Assembly: GCF_019904175.1 (NCBI RefSeq)
Contig: NZ_CP061913.1
Location: 9,486,001-9,550,000 of the forward strand
Source of the DNA: Dactylosporangium vinaceum
Lineage (GTDB): Bacteria; Actinomycetota; Actinomycetes; Mycobacteriales; Micromonosporaceae
Reading direction: 5' to 3'
Length of the DNA stretch: 64,000 nucleotides
Both the position numbers and the translations under genes were made by a program. Below, one piece after another: positions 26,180-34,282 of the stretch. The first letter of the stretch is position 1. Each line of letters begins with the position of its first letter. The notes beneath the pieces were generated by a model. The model searched no databases. It saw only the letters and a program-made list of their open reading frames with translations, and was not told the origin of the DNA.

Positions 26180-27310
26180 ATGCCTAACTTCACGTCACGA
26201 CCCGTCCTTCGGTGGGCGGTGCCCGCGGTCGCTGCGGTCGCTGTGGTCGGTGCGGGCGTGGCAGCGAAGACCCTCGCGGTCGCCGCCGAGCCCGACCTGC
26301 CCCCGCGCACCGCAGCGCAGCTGCTGGTCGACCTGCAGACAGCCCAGCTGGACGGGTTGTCCGGGACGGTCGTCGAGCGGGCCGACCTCGGTCTTCCGGC
26401 GATCCCGCTGCTGACCGGCGACCAGAGCGCCAAGCTCATGTCGCTGGCGTCCGGCAAGCACACCCTGCGTGTGTGGTACTCGGGGCCCGACCGGGCCCGG
26501 GTGTCACTGCTGGGCACGCAGGGACAGAGCGACATCATTCACAACGGCAACGACACCTGGATCTGGGACTCCCAGGCCAAGGAGGCGCAGCACTTCGCCG
26601 GCAAGCCGGGGGCGGCCGCCGACAAGGGCGCCGTGCCGTCGCCGACCGACATGCCGACCTCGCCGCAGGAAGCCGCTGACCTGGCCCTCAAGGCGCTGGA
26701 CCCGACCACGCAGATCTCCACGGGCACGTCCGCGAAGATCGCCGGTCGCAACGCCTACGAGCTCGTGCTCCGCCCGAAGGACACCGCGTCGCTCGTCGGC
26801 GAGGTTCGCCTGGCGATCGACGCTCAGGAGAAGCTGCCACTGCGGGTGCAGGTCCTGCCGCGCGGCTCGGCCAACCCGGCGTTCGAGGTGGCGTTCACCT
26901 CGGTGAACTTCGCCCGGCCGGACGACGCCGAGTTCAAGTTCAACCCGCCGGCCGACACCAAGGTGACCGAGGGCAACCCGGCCGCCAAGGACGCCGAGAA
27001 GCAGGGCGGCGAGTGGCAGAAGCAGCACGGCAGCGATGCTGACAAGCCCAAGAGCACGGTTATCGGTACCGGCTGGACCTCGGTCCTGGTGCTGCGCTCT
27101 TCGGACGGGGCTGCGGGGGCGGCCACGTCGGACGAGCAGAAGAAGGCGCAGGACGCGATCAGCCAGCTGCCGACCGGCAACGGTGGCCGCACGTTCAACA
27201 CCAAGCTGCTCAACGTGCTGTTCACCGACGACGGCCGGGTGCTCATCGGCTCGGTGAACCCGGAGCGGCTGGCTCAGGTCGCCGCCGACCCGGCCGCCGC
27301 GCTCAAGTAA
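26180..27310 (+). CDS. secreted LolA-like/outer-membrane lipoprotein-sorting family protein
   Basis: A 376-residue exported protein. An N-terminal signal or anchor (VLRWAVPAVAAVAVVGAGVAA) has no lipobox cysteine, so it is probably membrane anchored or cleaved at an AxA site. The remainder matches the LolA/RseB-like beta half-barrel annotated in actinobacteria: TAAQLLVDLQTAQLDGLSGTV, DGNDTWIWDS-type strands, YELVLRPKD and VRLAIDAQEKLPLRVQV. AGGAGG lies nine bases before the ATG. It is divergent from a two-component system that may control it. It may bind lipids or lipoproteins at the cell surface; the function is inferred. Confidence 0.78.
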   Translation: MPNFTSRPVLRWAVPAVAAVAVVGAGVAAKTLAVAAEPDLPPRTAAQLLVDLQTAQLDGLSGTVVERADLGLPAIPLLTGDQSAKLMSLASGKHTLRVWYSGPDRARVSLLGTQGQSDIIHNGNDTWIWDSQAKEAQHFAGKPGAAADKGAVPSPTDMPTSPQEAADLALKALDPTTQISTGTSAKIAGRNAYELVLRPKDTASLVGEVRLAIDAQEKLPLRVQVLPRGSANPAFEVAFTSVNFARPDDAEFKFNPPADTKVTEGNPAAKDAEKQGGEWQKQHGSDADKPKSTVIGTGWTSVLVLRSSDGAAGAATSDEQKKAQDAISQLPTGNGGRTFNTKLLNVLFTDDGRVLIGSVNPERLAQVAADPAAALK

Positions 27311-27329
27311 CTGCCGGCAACAACACCGC

Positions 27330-28169
27330 TCAACGGTGGGAAGGGACCGCGGGCTCGCCGCGGTCCCTTTCGCGTCCCCGGGCGAAGGTCGCGAGGGAGT
27401 ACATGTCGCGGGCCTGGCTCAGCAGCGCTTCCTCGCGGGCGGTGTCCTGGCGGACGGTGAACCCGACGGTGGAGTACGCCAGGCCGGCCAGCAGCACGCA
27501 GGCCAGCACGCAGACCGGGGCGAGCATCGCGAAGAGGGTGACGCCGGGGACGGCGGCGGTGGTCGGCGCGGGCGTCACCCGCAGGGCGGCCATCACGATG
27601 TAGTGGGTGCTGCCGACCGCGAACGACATGATCACCGTGGCGCAGACCATCGACGGGAGACCACGGACCACGCTCACGCACCACAGCGTCACGATGGCGC
27701 TGACGATCGCCGCGCCGAGCCCGATCAGCAGGGTGCGCGGGTCGAACGCGACGACGCCGGCGACCCGCATCGAGAGGGGCCCGGTGGCGTACACGGCCGT
27801 GAGCCCGATCCCGGTGAGGACCCCGGCCGGCAGGATCTTGCCGACGCTCGGCGGCCCGAAGCCGACGAGGTACAGGCCGAGGCAGTAGACGACGACGGCG
27901 ATCCCGAACCCGAGGGCCGTGGTCAGGATGTCGTACCGCACGACGGTTTCCGGCACATCGACGCCCAGCATCGCCATGAAGTGCGGCACCCAGGTCCCCG
28001 AGCCGCCGATCGCCAGCGCCGCCAGGGTCAGCCAGCGGGTCCGGCGGGCGCCGGTGAAGGCCCGGGAGCGGCTGGTCAGGAACGTGCCGAGCAGGCCGCC
28101 CAGCATGGACATGGCCAGCGCCAGCGCGGGCGTGATCCAGCCGTAGGCGAATTGGTCAACCGAGGTCAC
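27330..28169 (-). CDS. MHYT-domain-like integral membrane protein
   Basis: A 279-residue protein with seven predicted membrane helices and the spaced histidine motifs of the MHYT sensor domain in degenerate form: WVPHFMAMLG, STHYIVMAA and the TGIGLTAVYATG segment. MHYT domains are proposed to bind metal and sense diatomic gases. No GGDEF, EAL or kinase output domain is attached; only a short charged cytosolic tail follows. The GTG start at 28169 is the first sensible one before the first helix, though it lacks a strong ribosome binding site. Confidence 0.7.
   Translation of the reverse strand: MTSVDQFAYGWITPALALAMSMLGGLLGTFLTSRSRAFTGARRTRWLTLAALAIGGSGTWVPHFMAMLGVDVPETVVRYDILTTALGFGIAVVVYCLGLYLVGFGPPSVGKILPAGVLTGIGLTAVYATGPLSMRVAGVVAFDPRTLLIGLGAAIVSAIVTLWCVSVVRGLPSMVCATVIMSFAVGSTHYIVMAALRVTPAPTTAAVPGVTLFAMLAPVCVLACVLLAGLAYSTVGFTVRQDTAREEALLSQARDMYSLATFARGRERDRGEPAVPSHR
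27343..27370 (+). terminator. intrinsic terminator of the LolA-like gene
   Basis: GGGACCGCGG, loop GCTCG and CCGCGGTCCC form a perfect 10-bp stem followed by TTT. It lies inside the 3' end of the convergent MHYT gene, so that gene's last codons double as the terminator. Confidence 0.75.
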
Positions 28170-28254
28170 CCGGAGATTGAGCCAGCCCGATCGCTGAGCC
28201 GGGCGGACACGTTGTCCGGGGTTTGCCCGTTCGGGGCACGGGTAGCCCGTTCCC

Positions 28255-28455
28255 ATGACGGAACCCGATCACTCGCTCATCGGCTCCGGCGCCGCCGGCC
28301 GGGCCACCGAGGGCGAGACCGACGCGGCCCTGAACGCCGAGCGCGAGTCCGAATGGGCACCGCCGGACACGCCGCCCCGGGACGCGACAACCCCGCCGGA
28401 CATGGACGAGGTCCCGGAGATGCCCGACCCCGACGGGTCGCACCACCAGATCTAG
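28255..28455 (+). CDS. small acidic hypothetical protein
   Basis: A 66-residue, acidic, proline-rich and probably disordered protein (GETDAALNAERESEWAPP, then DMDEVPEMPDPDG) ending HHQI. Start ATG; TAGCCC seven bases upstream may be a -10 for a leaderless mRNA. Codon usage is as in neighbours. It is convergent with the 58-residue gene, with stops 2 bp apart. I do not recognise a family. Confidence 0.55.
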   Translation: MTEPDHSLIGSGAAGRATEGETDAALNAERESEWAPPDTPPRDATTPPDMDEVPEMPDPDGSHHQI

Positions 28456-28457
28456 GC

Positions 28458-28634
28458 TCAGCCGTACAGGTGCCGGGTGGCCTCCAGCTGCTCGCGGCTC
28501 GGCCCGTTGTCCAGCGCGGTCCGCGGCGCGTCGGTATCCTCGACCTCCACCATGTCCTCGGGCCGCACGCGCTCCGGCAGCTCACCGAACCGCGCATGGC
28601 GCAGGAACGCGAGCTCGTCGTCGTTGAACTCCAT
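28458..28634 (-). CDS. small hypothetical protein
   Basis: A 58-residue, mostly helical acidic protein beginning MEFNDDELAFLRHARFGELP and ending EATRHLYG. The ATG at 28634 is preferred over an upstream in-frame codon because the conserved-looking helix starts there. It is convergent with the acidic 66-residue gene and divergent from the winged-helix gene 38 bp away. The family is not identified. Confidence 0.55.
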   Translation of the reverse strand: MEFNDDELAFLRHARFGELPERVRPEDMVEVEDTDAPRTALDNGPSREQLEATRHLYG

Positions 28635-28672
28635 AACTCGATGGTGCGCGTGCAGGTCAAGGACCCGCAAGA

Positions 28673-29770
28673 ATGGCGGCCATGACCAAGTCGCCCGCGG
28701 TCTGCCGAGCCCAGGTCCTCGCGTACCGCACGGTCGCCAACGATCTCCACGAGCGCCACGACGGTGACCCGACCGGCCTGGCCGTCCTCGCCCTCGGTGT
28801 GCCGAACGTGCCCGCCGGCTCGGCCCGCCAGGCGCTCGCGGCCCGCTGCACCGACCCGCGCGGCGGCGACCTGACCCTGGCCTGGAGCACCCGCGGCGCC
28901 CCGCACCTGCACCGCCCGGCCGACCTGCCGGACCTCGCCGGCGCGCTGTGGCCGCTCTCGGACGCCGACGCCGCGGCCCGGTACGCGACAGGTCAGCTGC
29001 CCAAGGCCGCGGCCGAACTGGGCCTGGCGGCGTTCAGCGCGACGGCCGCGGCGCTGCGCGAGGTGGTGCGCAGACCGACGGCCAAGGGCGAGGTGAGCCG
29101 GGCGGTCTCCGATCTGGTGCCCCCGGAGCTGACCTACGACTGCAAGCCATGCGGCGCCCGGCACATCTCGGGCGGGCTGTTGCAGCTCGCGGGCCTCGGC
29201 GGCGGGGTCCGGCTCGAGGAGGACGCGGCCAAGACCGTGCTCGCACCTATCGCGCCGCGGCCGAAGCAGCCCGCAAAGGCGTCCGGGACTGCCGAATTCA
29301 TCAAGGTGTACCTCCGCCTGCTCGGACCCGCGACGCCGGGCGACGTGGCCAAGTACCTCGGCACGACAGTGAGCGCCGTCAAGCCCGTCTGGCCCGAGGA
29401 CCTCGCCGCGGTCAGCGTGGACGGGAAGACCGCCTGGCTGCCGGCGGAGGACCTGGACGGCCTGCTCGCCGCTGCGCCGGTCGAGGGCGTGCGCCTGCTG
29501 CCGCCCTCGGACCCGTTCCTGCAGGCTCGCGACCGGTCCGTGCTGGTGCCGGACAAGGCGCAGGCGAAGGAGGTCTGGCGGATGCTCGGCAATCCCGGGG
29601 TACTGCTTGTCGACGGGGACATCGCGGGGACGTGGCGGGCTCGGGCCGTACACCAGCGGCTTGAAGTGTCGGTGACGCCTTGGACGTCGGTGTCCGCGGC
29701 CTCGGTGCAGCGCGAAGCGGAAACGGTGGCCGCCGTGCGCGGGCTCGGGTCGGTCGAGGTGCGGCTGTAA
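28673..29770 (+). CDS. winged-helix DNA-binding domain protein (AlkZ/YcaQ-like family)
   Basis: A 365-residue protein matching the winged-helix family that includes the AlkZ/YcaQ interstrand-crosslink glycosylases. The C-terminal signature is clear: LLPPSDPFLQARDRSVLVPD and GVLLVDGDIAGTWRAR. The N-terminal part starts like the family (CRAQVLAYRTVANDL). The QxQ/QxR catalytic motif expected soon after that helix is not evident, so DNA glycosylase activity should not be assumed. Start ATG at 28673, with AAGGA nine bases upstream; a second ATG is three codons in. Confidence 0.78.
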   Translation: MAAMTKSPAVCRAQVLAYRTVANDLHERHDGDPTGLAVLALGVPNVPAGSARQALAARCTDPRGGDLTLAWSTRGAPHLHRPADLPDLAGALWPLSDADAAARYATGQLPKAAAELGLAAFSATAAALREVVRRPTAKGEVSRAVSDLVPPELTYDCKPCGARHISGGLLQLAGLGGGVRLEEDAAKTVLAPIAPRPKQPAKASGTAEFIKVYLRLLGPATPGDVAKYLGTTVSAVKPVWPEDLAAVSVDGKTAWLPAEDLDGLLAAAPVEGVRLLPPSDPFLQARDRSVLVPDKAQAKEVWRMLGNPGVLLVDGDIAGTWRARAVHQRLEVSVTPWTSVSAASVQREAETVAAVRGLGSVEVRL

Positions 29771-29806
29771 CGTCGTTCGGCGGGAGTGACGGTACTGTCG
29801 GGACGC

Positions 29807-31504
29807 ATGAGGCTGGATCCGGTTGGGCGTTGGCTGAAGCTGCCCCCCGCAGTGACCGCACGGGTCGCGGTGACGAAGGCGATCCCGGTCCGCATGCGCG
29901 ACGGCGCCAACCTGCGCGCCGACCACTACGCGCCAACGCTCGACGCCCAGCTGCCGACGGTGCTCGTCCGCACCCCGTATGGCCGCGGCGCGCCGACGAG
30001 CATCCTCTGCCGGGCCGTCGCCCGGCGCGGCTTCCACGTGCTCATCCAGTCGTGCCGCGGCACCGCCGACTCGGGCGGCACGTTCGAGCCGCTGGCCCAG
30101 GAGCGCGAGGACGGCCTGGACACGCTCGACTGGCTGCGGGCCCAGCCGTGGTACGACGGGCGCCTGCTCACCTACGGCCCCAGCTACGTCGGCTTCGTCC
30201 AGTGGGCCCTGGCCGCCGAGGCCGGCGACGAGCTCAAGGCCATGGCCACCGTCGTCACCGCCTCCGACTTCGGCCCGCCGACCTACGCCGGCGGCGCATT
30301 CTCCCTCGACACCGTCCTCACCTGGTCCGCCCTGCTGGAGGCCCAGCGCGGCCCGCGCCTCGAAAACGCCGTCGAGCTCCTGCGCGGCCAGCCCCGCCTC
30401 CAGCGCGGCCTGGCCCGCGTCCCGATGGTCGAGGCCGACCGGGTGACGGTCGGCAACGAGATCGAGTTCTTCCAGCGCTGGCTGGCCGAGGCGGACCCGG
30501 CCAACCCGTACTGGACCCAGCGCGGCCACGCTCATCGCCTGCCGAACGTCACCGCTCCGGTCCTGATGATAGGCGGCTGGTACGACATCTTTCTGCCGTG
30601 GCAACTGGCCGACTACACAGCGCTACGAGCCGCGGGCCGGCATCCGCACCTGACCATCGGGCCGTGGCACCACGGCAGCGCCGGGCTGTTCCAGCAGTCG
30701 GCCGCCGAAGCCGTCGCCTGGTTCCGCGCCCACACCGGCGGGCCCGAACAGATCCGTGACCACCCGGTCCGCGTCCACGTCGGCGGGGCCGACGGCTGGC
30801 TGGAGCTGCGCGACTGGCCGCCGCCGAAGAGCCGGCTGCAGCGGTGGTACCTCGGGAAAGCCGCGACCCTCACCGCGGACGCCGCCGAGCTGCCGGCCCT
30901 TGACGAGGACGTCTGGCCGACGCCTGACGGGACGCCCGACCCCTCCCCGACCGCCGTCGGCGACCTCCTGGACTCCTTCATCTACGACCCCAAGGACCCG
31001 ACTCCCGCGCTGGGCGGCCCGCGCCTGGTCGGCAAGGTCGCCGGCCGCCGCGACAACGGCCCCGTGGAGGCCCGCCCGGACGTCCTGACCTTCACGTCCG
31101 AGCCCCTCACCGCGCCGCTGTTCGTGGTCGGCCCGGTGACCGCGGCCATCACCGTCCGCGCGACGACCGCGGGCCGCGACGAGGACACGCCGGCCCCGCA
31201 CTTCGACGTCTTCGTCCGCCTGTGCGAGGTGGACGAACAGGGCCGCTCCTGGAACATCTGCGACGGCCTGGCCCGAGCCCGCCCCGACCACACCCCGGGC
31301 ACTCCCGTCCACGTAGACCTCTGGCCGACGGCCTACCGCTTCTCCCCCGGCCGCCGCGTACGCATCCAGATCAGCGGCGGCGCCCACCCCCGCTTCAGCC
31401 GCAACCCCGGCACCGGCGCACCCCTGGGCCACGAGCTCGAACTCCGCAAGGTCCGCCAGGAGATCCTCACCCCGTCCTTCGTGACCCTCCCCCTGGCCCC
31501 GTAA
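29807..31504 (+). CDS. CocE/NonD family hydrolase (X-Pro dipeptidyl-peptidase-like)
   Basis: A 565-residue serine hydrolase. The alpha/beta-hydrolase domain carries the nucleophile Ser126 in the GPSYVG elbow, Asp260 in GGWYDIFLPW and histidines 288/289 in GPWHHG. A cap and a C-terminal jelly-roll domain (from about 400, including SPGRRVRIQISGGAHPRFSRN) follow. Family members cleave acyl esters such as cocaine, glutaryl-cephalosporins or X-Pro peptides. I chose the ATG at 29807 (GGGA four bases upstream) over a GTG seven codons earlier. There is no signal peptide. Confidence 0.93.
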   Translation: MRLDPVGRWLKLPPAVTARVAVTKAIPVRMRDGANLRADHYAPTLDAQLPTVLVRTPYGRGAPTSILCRAVARRGFHVLIQSCRGTADSGGTFEPLAQEREDGLDTLDWLRAQPWYDGRLLTYGPSYVGFVQWALAAEAGDELKAMATVVTASDFGPPTYAGGAFSLDTVLTWSALLEAQRGPRLENAVELLRGQPRLQRGLARVPMVEADRVTVGNEIEFFQRWLAEADPANPYWTQRGHAHRLPNVTAPVLMIGGWYDIFLPWQLADYTALRAAGRHPHLTIGPWHHGSAGLFQQSAAEAVAWFRAHTGGPEQIRDHPVRVHVGGADGWLELRDWPPPKSRLQRWYLGKAATLTADAAELPALDEDVWPTPDGTPDPSPTAVGDLLDSFIYDPKDPTPALGGPRLVGKVAGRRDNGPVEARPDVLTFTSEPLTAPLFVVGPVTAAITVRATTAGRDEDTPAPHFDVFVRLCEVDEQGRSWNICDGLARARPDHTPGTPVHVDLWPTAYRFSPGRRVRIQISGGAHPRFSRNPGTGAPLGHELELRKVRQEILTPSFVTLPLAP

Positions 31505-31930
31505 CTCACCCACCAGCCGCCCGAACCCGCTCGCGAGTCGCCAAGCGCCGACGGCCCACCCGACCGGAAGACAGCCACGCACCACCGCCCACTCAGAGCC
31601 GGTGTTTGCATCAGCCCGACGAACACCGCGAAGAGCAGGCAACCCGGCCGGCCAACGGTTGCACCAGCGGTCAGGCCGCCGACGAAACGTCGCGCCAACC
31701 AACGGACGAGCCAGCAAGCCAGTGCGGGCCGATGAGCAGCCCGATCCCGCATCCGGCGCAGAGCGTTGGGCGGGGCGCAGCCCAGTCCGCGTCCGCGACA
31801 ACCGACGGCCGATTCGATGGCGAGCAATCCGGCGACGAGCAGGTCGGGCGCCGGGCAAGGTCGGGTGGCGGGCAGGTCCGGCGATGAGCGGGTCGGCAGT
31901 GGGCGGGTTTGGCGGTGGGGGTAGGCAGGG
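31505..31930. other. intergenic region without a recognised gene
   Basis: About 425 bp between two convergent genes. The right-hand 80 bp are G-rich with repeated GGGCAGG/GGCGGG runs. I see no RNA gene and no clean terminator hairpin. Confidence 0.5.
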
Positions 31931-33493
31931 TCAGGTTTGGATGGACGGGTGGTACTCGGCCTCGGTCAGGCCGAAGGTCCAGGCGACCCCCTCACGGGCG
32001 GTTCGGGTGGTCGGGGGGACGCGCAGCCAGTAGATGCGGCTCGTGCCGTCCGGTTCCGGGGTGCTGTTGACGACCTCGACCATGACCAGGGGTTCGTCGT
32101 CGGCGAAGTTGAGGCGCCACAGGGTGCCGGCCTCGTCCTGGTTGACGCGGCGGGCGCCGGCCTCGCGGAGGTAGCGGTCGTAGCCGTAGTGCTCCAGCAT
32201 CACGCGGCGCAGTTCGGCGTTGCGTTCGTCGGCGATCTGGCGGTAGGTGAGCCGGCTCAAGCGCTCCACGAGGTCAGACGGGATGGGCATACCGCGCCAG
32301 GCGTGCATGGCGTATCCGTCGGTGTAGTGCAGCGCCGGGGCGTCGGCGGCGTGCAGGCGGCCGATGTTGTCGCGGTGCACGGCGTCGGGGCGGTCGGTCA
32401 GGATGGCGATGTTGGCATACGGCCACCACCAGCCGGCCGAGCGCGCCACCCCGGCCAGGCCCGCCAACCGCTGCACCGCGTGCAGCGCGGCCTCACCGAT
32501 ACCGGCGCCGTCCCCCGCTGTGGCCCAGACCGCCCCGACCGGGCCCGCACTGAACACCGGCTCCGGCTCATCCCCCGCGGCCGGACCACCGGCGGACGCC
32601 GAGGACCCCGCGGGCCCATCGGCCGCGGCACCGTCGGCACCGGCCTGAGCCGCCCGGGCCATCTGCGCCGCCCAGGCCGCCGCGCCCACCGGCCCGGCGC
32701 TGAACATCGACTCCGGCCCGGCCGAGCGCACCGACGAGGAGCCGTCCGACGGTGAGCCGGGAAACGCCGACCCGCCGACGTACGTGAACGAGCCCGAGGA
32801 AGGCGCCGGGCCGCCCTGCGGCGCGGTGGACGACCGGCCCGCGGTGGCGGTGCCGGAGGAAGGGCCCGCAGCGGTGGCGGGTGCCGGGGCGCCCGTCGGC
32901 AGTGGGGGCGCGGCGGAGGCGTCGAACGCGGCCAGCCAGCCGGCGTCGTGCTGGCCGCCGACCGCGTCCAGCAGGACCGCGCGGGCGTGCACCGGGAGCT
33001 CGCCGCGGAGGTGGGTGCGCAGTGGTGTGGCGATGCGGTCGTTGACCAGGCGCCACACATCGGCGCCGCACGCCGACCAGAGGGCGGCCCAGCCGTCGGG
33101 TCCCAGCAGGTCGTGGGCCTCGGCGCGGGCGGCAGCCCAGGGGTTGGTGCGGATCGCGGCGCGGACCGACGGGCCCGCGCTGCCGTGGACCGGTGGGCAG
33201 CCCTGCGCCCGCAGGTCGGCCTCGATCGCGGCGTCGGCCGGGTCGATCGGGGTGCCGGGGAGGCCGCGGCGGCCGGTGAGCAGGGCGGCGGCCCGGGCTC
33301 CGGCGCGCGGGGAGGCGAACCAGACGATGTGCCGGGGCGCGGGCAGCCCGGCCGAGCGGTACGCCAGCCGGACCGCATCGGCGGCGGCCTGGCGGTCGGC
33401 CGGGGCGGTCGACAGCCCCGCGGCGAGCCACTTGGCCGACACGGCGCCCTGTGCGGCCGCCCTGGACTCGGCGGTGGCCAGCTCCGTCGTCAT
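31931..33493 (-). CDS. DUF6745 domain-containing protein
   Basis: A 520-residue protein. The C-terminal 160 residues fit the DUF6745 family: IGRLHAADAPALHYTDGYAMHAWRGMPIP, then a helical segment and RRVMLEHYGYDRYLREAGAR. An N-terminal helical domain (about 1-180) is linked to it by about 140 residues of Gly/Ala/Ser/Pro-rich sequence that contains two copies of FSAGPVGA. The ATG at 33493 is preceded by AAGGGCGG and overlaps the stop of a 43-codon gene. It is the last gene of a three-gene unit under a DNA-damage-type promoter. The function is unknown. Confidence 0.75.
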   Translation of the reverse strand: MTTELATAESRAAAQGAVSAKWLAAGLSTAPADRQAAADAVRLAYRSAGLPAPRHIVWFASPRAGARAAALLTGRRGLPGTPIDPADAAIEADLRAQGCPPVHGSAGPSVRAAIRTNPWAAARAEAHDLLGPDGWAALWSACGADVWRLVNDRIATPLRTHLRGELPVHARAVLLDAVGGQHDAGWLAAFDASAAPPLPTGAPAPATAAGPSSGTATAGRSSTAPQGGPAPSSGSFTYVGGSAFPGSPSDGSSSVRSAGPESMFSAGPVGAAAWAAQMARAAQAGADGAAADGPAGSSASAGGPAAGDEPEPVFSAGPVGAVWATAGDGAGIGEAALHAVQRLAGLAGVARSAGWWWPYANIAILTDRPDAVHRDNIGRLHAADAPALHYTDGYAMHAWRGMPIPSDLVERLSRLTYRQIADERNAELRRVMLEHYGYDRYLREAGARRVNQDEAGTLWRLNFADDEPLVMVEVVNSTPEPDGTSRIYWLRVPPTTRTAREGVAWTFGLTEAEYHPSIQT

Positions 33494-33621
33494 CGCGCCG
33501 CCCTTCGATGCAGCGAACCGGCAGAACCGGGCGCCCGAGTCACGAACCGCAGGTCCACGGGTCGAGCGGTGGTCGCAGCCGCCGCTGTCCACGCTGCGGC
33601 AGAAGATGTGGTGGCAGGCAT
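33490..33621 (-). CDS. possible 43-residue peptide of the DUF6745 cassette
   Basis: A 43-codon frame beginning MPATTSSAAAWTAAAATTAR. Its ATG overlaps the TGA of the upstream 106-residue gene (TGATG, 33623-33619), and its TGA overlaps the ATG of the DUF6745 gene (ATGA, 33493-33490). Coupling at both ends is the main evidence that it is translated. It has one tryptophan, is basic at the C-terminus and matches nothing I recognise. It may be a true peptide or a coupling leader. Confidence 0.45.
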   Translation of the reverse strand: MPATTSSAAAWTAAAATTARPVDLRFVTRAPGSAGSLHRRAAR

Positions 33622-33941
33622 CAGTCGGCCACATACCGGTAGGCACCGGGCAGGTACTCCCGCTGGCGGACAATCCGGTATGAGCCCGCCGGAATCGTGA
33701 TGGTGCCGTGCTCCTCGTGGACCACCCGCGCCCGTGTGATGATCTTCACAAACAGCCGGTCGACGTCGTCGCGGTCGGCTAGGAGGACGGTGTCCGGGCC
33801 GACGATCACATGGGCGTGTCCCGTCGCCTCGCCGCGGGCCAGCACCATGCGGCCCGCGCGGTCACGGGGTGCGGGAACAGCCGTTCCGGGCACTTCCCCG
33901 GCCGAAACGGGCACCAACAGAACGTCACCTTGCCGATACAT
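33621..33941 (-). CDS. small beta-rich protein with a GEATGHAH motif
   Basis: A 106-residue protein starting MYRQGDVLLVPV and containing RMVLARGEATGHAHVIVGP, ARVVHEEHGTITIPAGSYRIVRQREYLPG. The alternating pattern and the paired histidines suggest a small beta-barrel or cupin-like fold. I recall similar small proteins beside DUF6745 genes in other actinobacteria, but no function. The ATG at 33941 has GGGAG six bases upstream; the longer open frame is unsupported. It is the first gene of the cassette, about 66 nt after the predicted transcription start. Confidence 0.7.
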   Translation of the reverse strand: MYRQGDVLLVPVSAGEVPGTAVPAPRDRAGRMVLARGEATGHAHVIVGPDTVLLADRDDVDRLFVKIITRARVVHEEHGTITIPAGSYRIVRQREYLPGAYRYVAD

Positions 33942-34014
33942 GGAGCACTCCCATCGGACGGCGCGGACATGAGTGAGCGGCGAAAGAAACCCCGCCTCAC
34001 CCTCGACGCCCCAG

Positions 34015-34037
34015 ACCATAGACGGGGGGTACGACAT
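34015..34037 (-). promoter_or_regulatory. RecA-NDp/PafBC-type promoter of the DUF6745 cassette
   Basis: Reading the minus strand: ATGTCG (34037-34032), the 11-nt spacer TACCCCCCGTC, then TATGGT (34020-34015). The geometry TGTCR-11 nt-TAnnnT is that of the RecA-independent DNA-damage promoter bound by PafBC in mycobacteria. The TACCCCC core is shared with the uvrB and polA promoters in this window. Transcription would start near 34008. Confidence 0.65.
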
Positions 34038-34093
34038 TTTTTGCGCCCCCGCGGGGCCTGGCGTGACGGCCTGGTGGACAATGGTTGACGAGC

Positions 34094-34215
34094 AACAGGA
34101 GGGGAGTATTCCCCCGCGACGGTCGTCGTCAGCACGGTGCCCCACGCACGTGGGGGTCCACACCCGGCGCCGTCGGTCATCCGGCTACTGCGGGTGGCGG
34201 AAGAGACCTCCGGTG
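34094..34215 (+). ncRNA. yybP-ykoY (Mn2+) riboswitch
   Basis: Both conserved internal-loop halves are present: GGGGAGTA (34101-34108) and GAAGAGACCTCC (34200-34211). They are brought together by P1, which pairs GGAGG (34098-34102) with CCTCC (34207-34211). CCCGC/GCGGG (34113-34117 with 34190-34194) form P2, and CGACGG/CCGTCG (34117-34122 with 34170-34175) and CCCCACG/CGTGGGG (34140-34155) form the inner stems. It lies upstream of a TerC family gene, the classic context of this manganese sensor. Confidence 0.87.
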
Positions 34216-34276
34216 TCAACTACACAGCCCACGCGTCCCTCAGGGTCGGCGTGGCCTGTGGTGTGTCTACCGGAGG
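34207..34276 (+). promoter_or_regulatory. riboswitch expression platform with anti-Shine-Dalgarno
   Basis: CCTCCGG (34207-34213), the 3' strand of riboswitch P1, is the exact complement of CCGGAGG (34270-34276), which contains the ribosome binding site of the TerC gene six bases before its GTG. A hairpin between them (CACAG...CTGTG and CCACGC/GCGTGG, about 34224-34260) brings the two together. Mn2+-stabilised P1 would free the ribosome binding site, giving a translational ON switch. Confidence 0.65.
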
Positions 34277-34282
34277 AAATAC

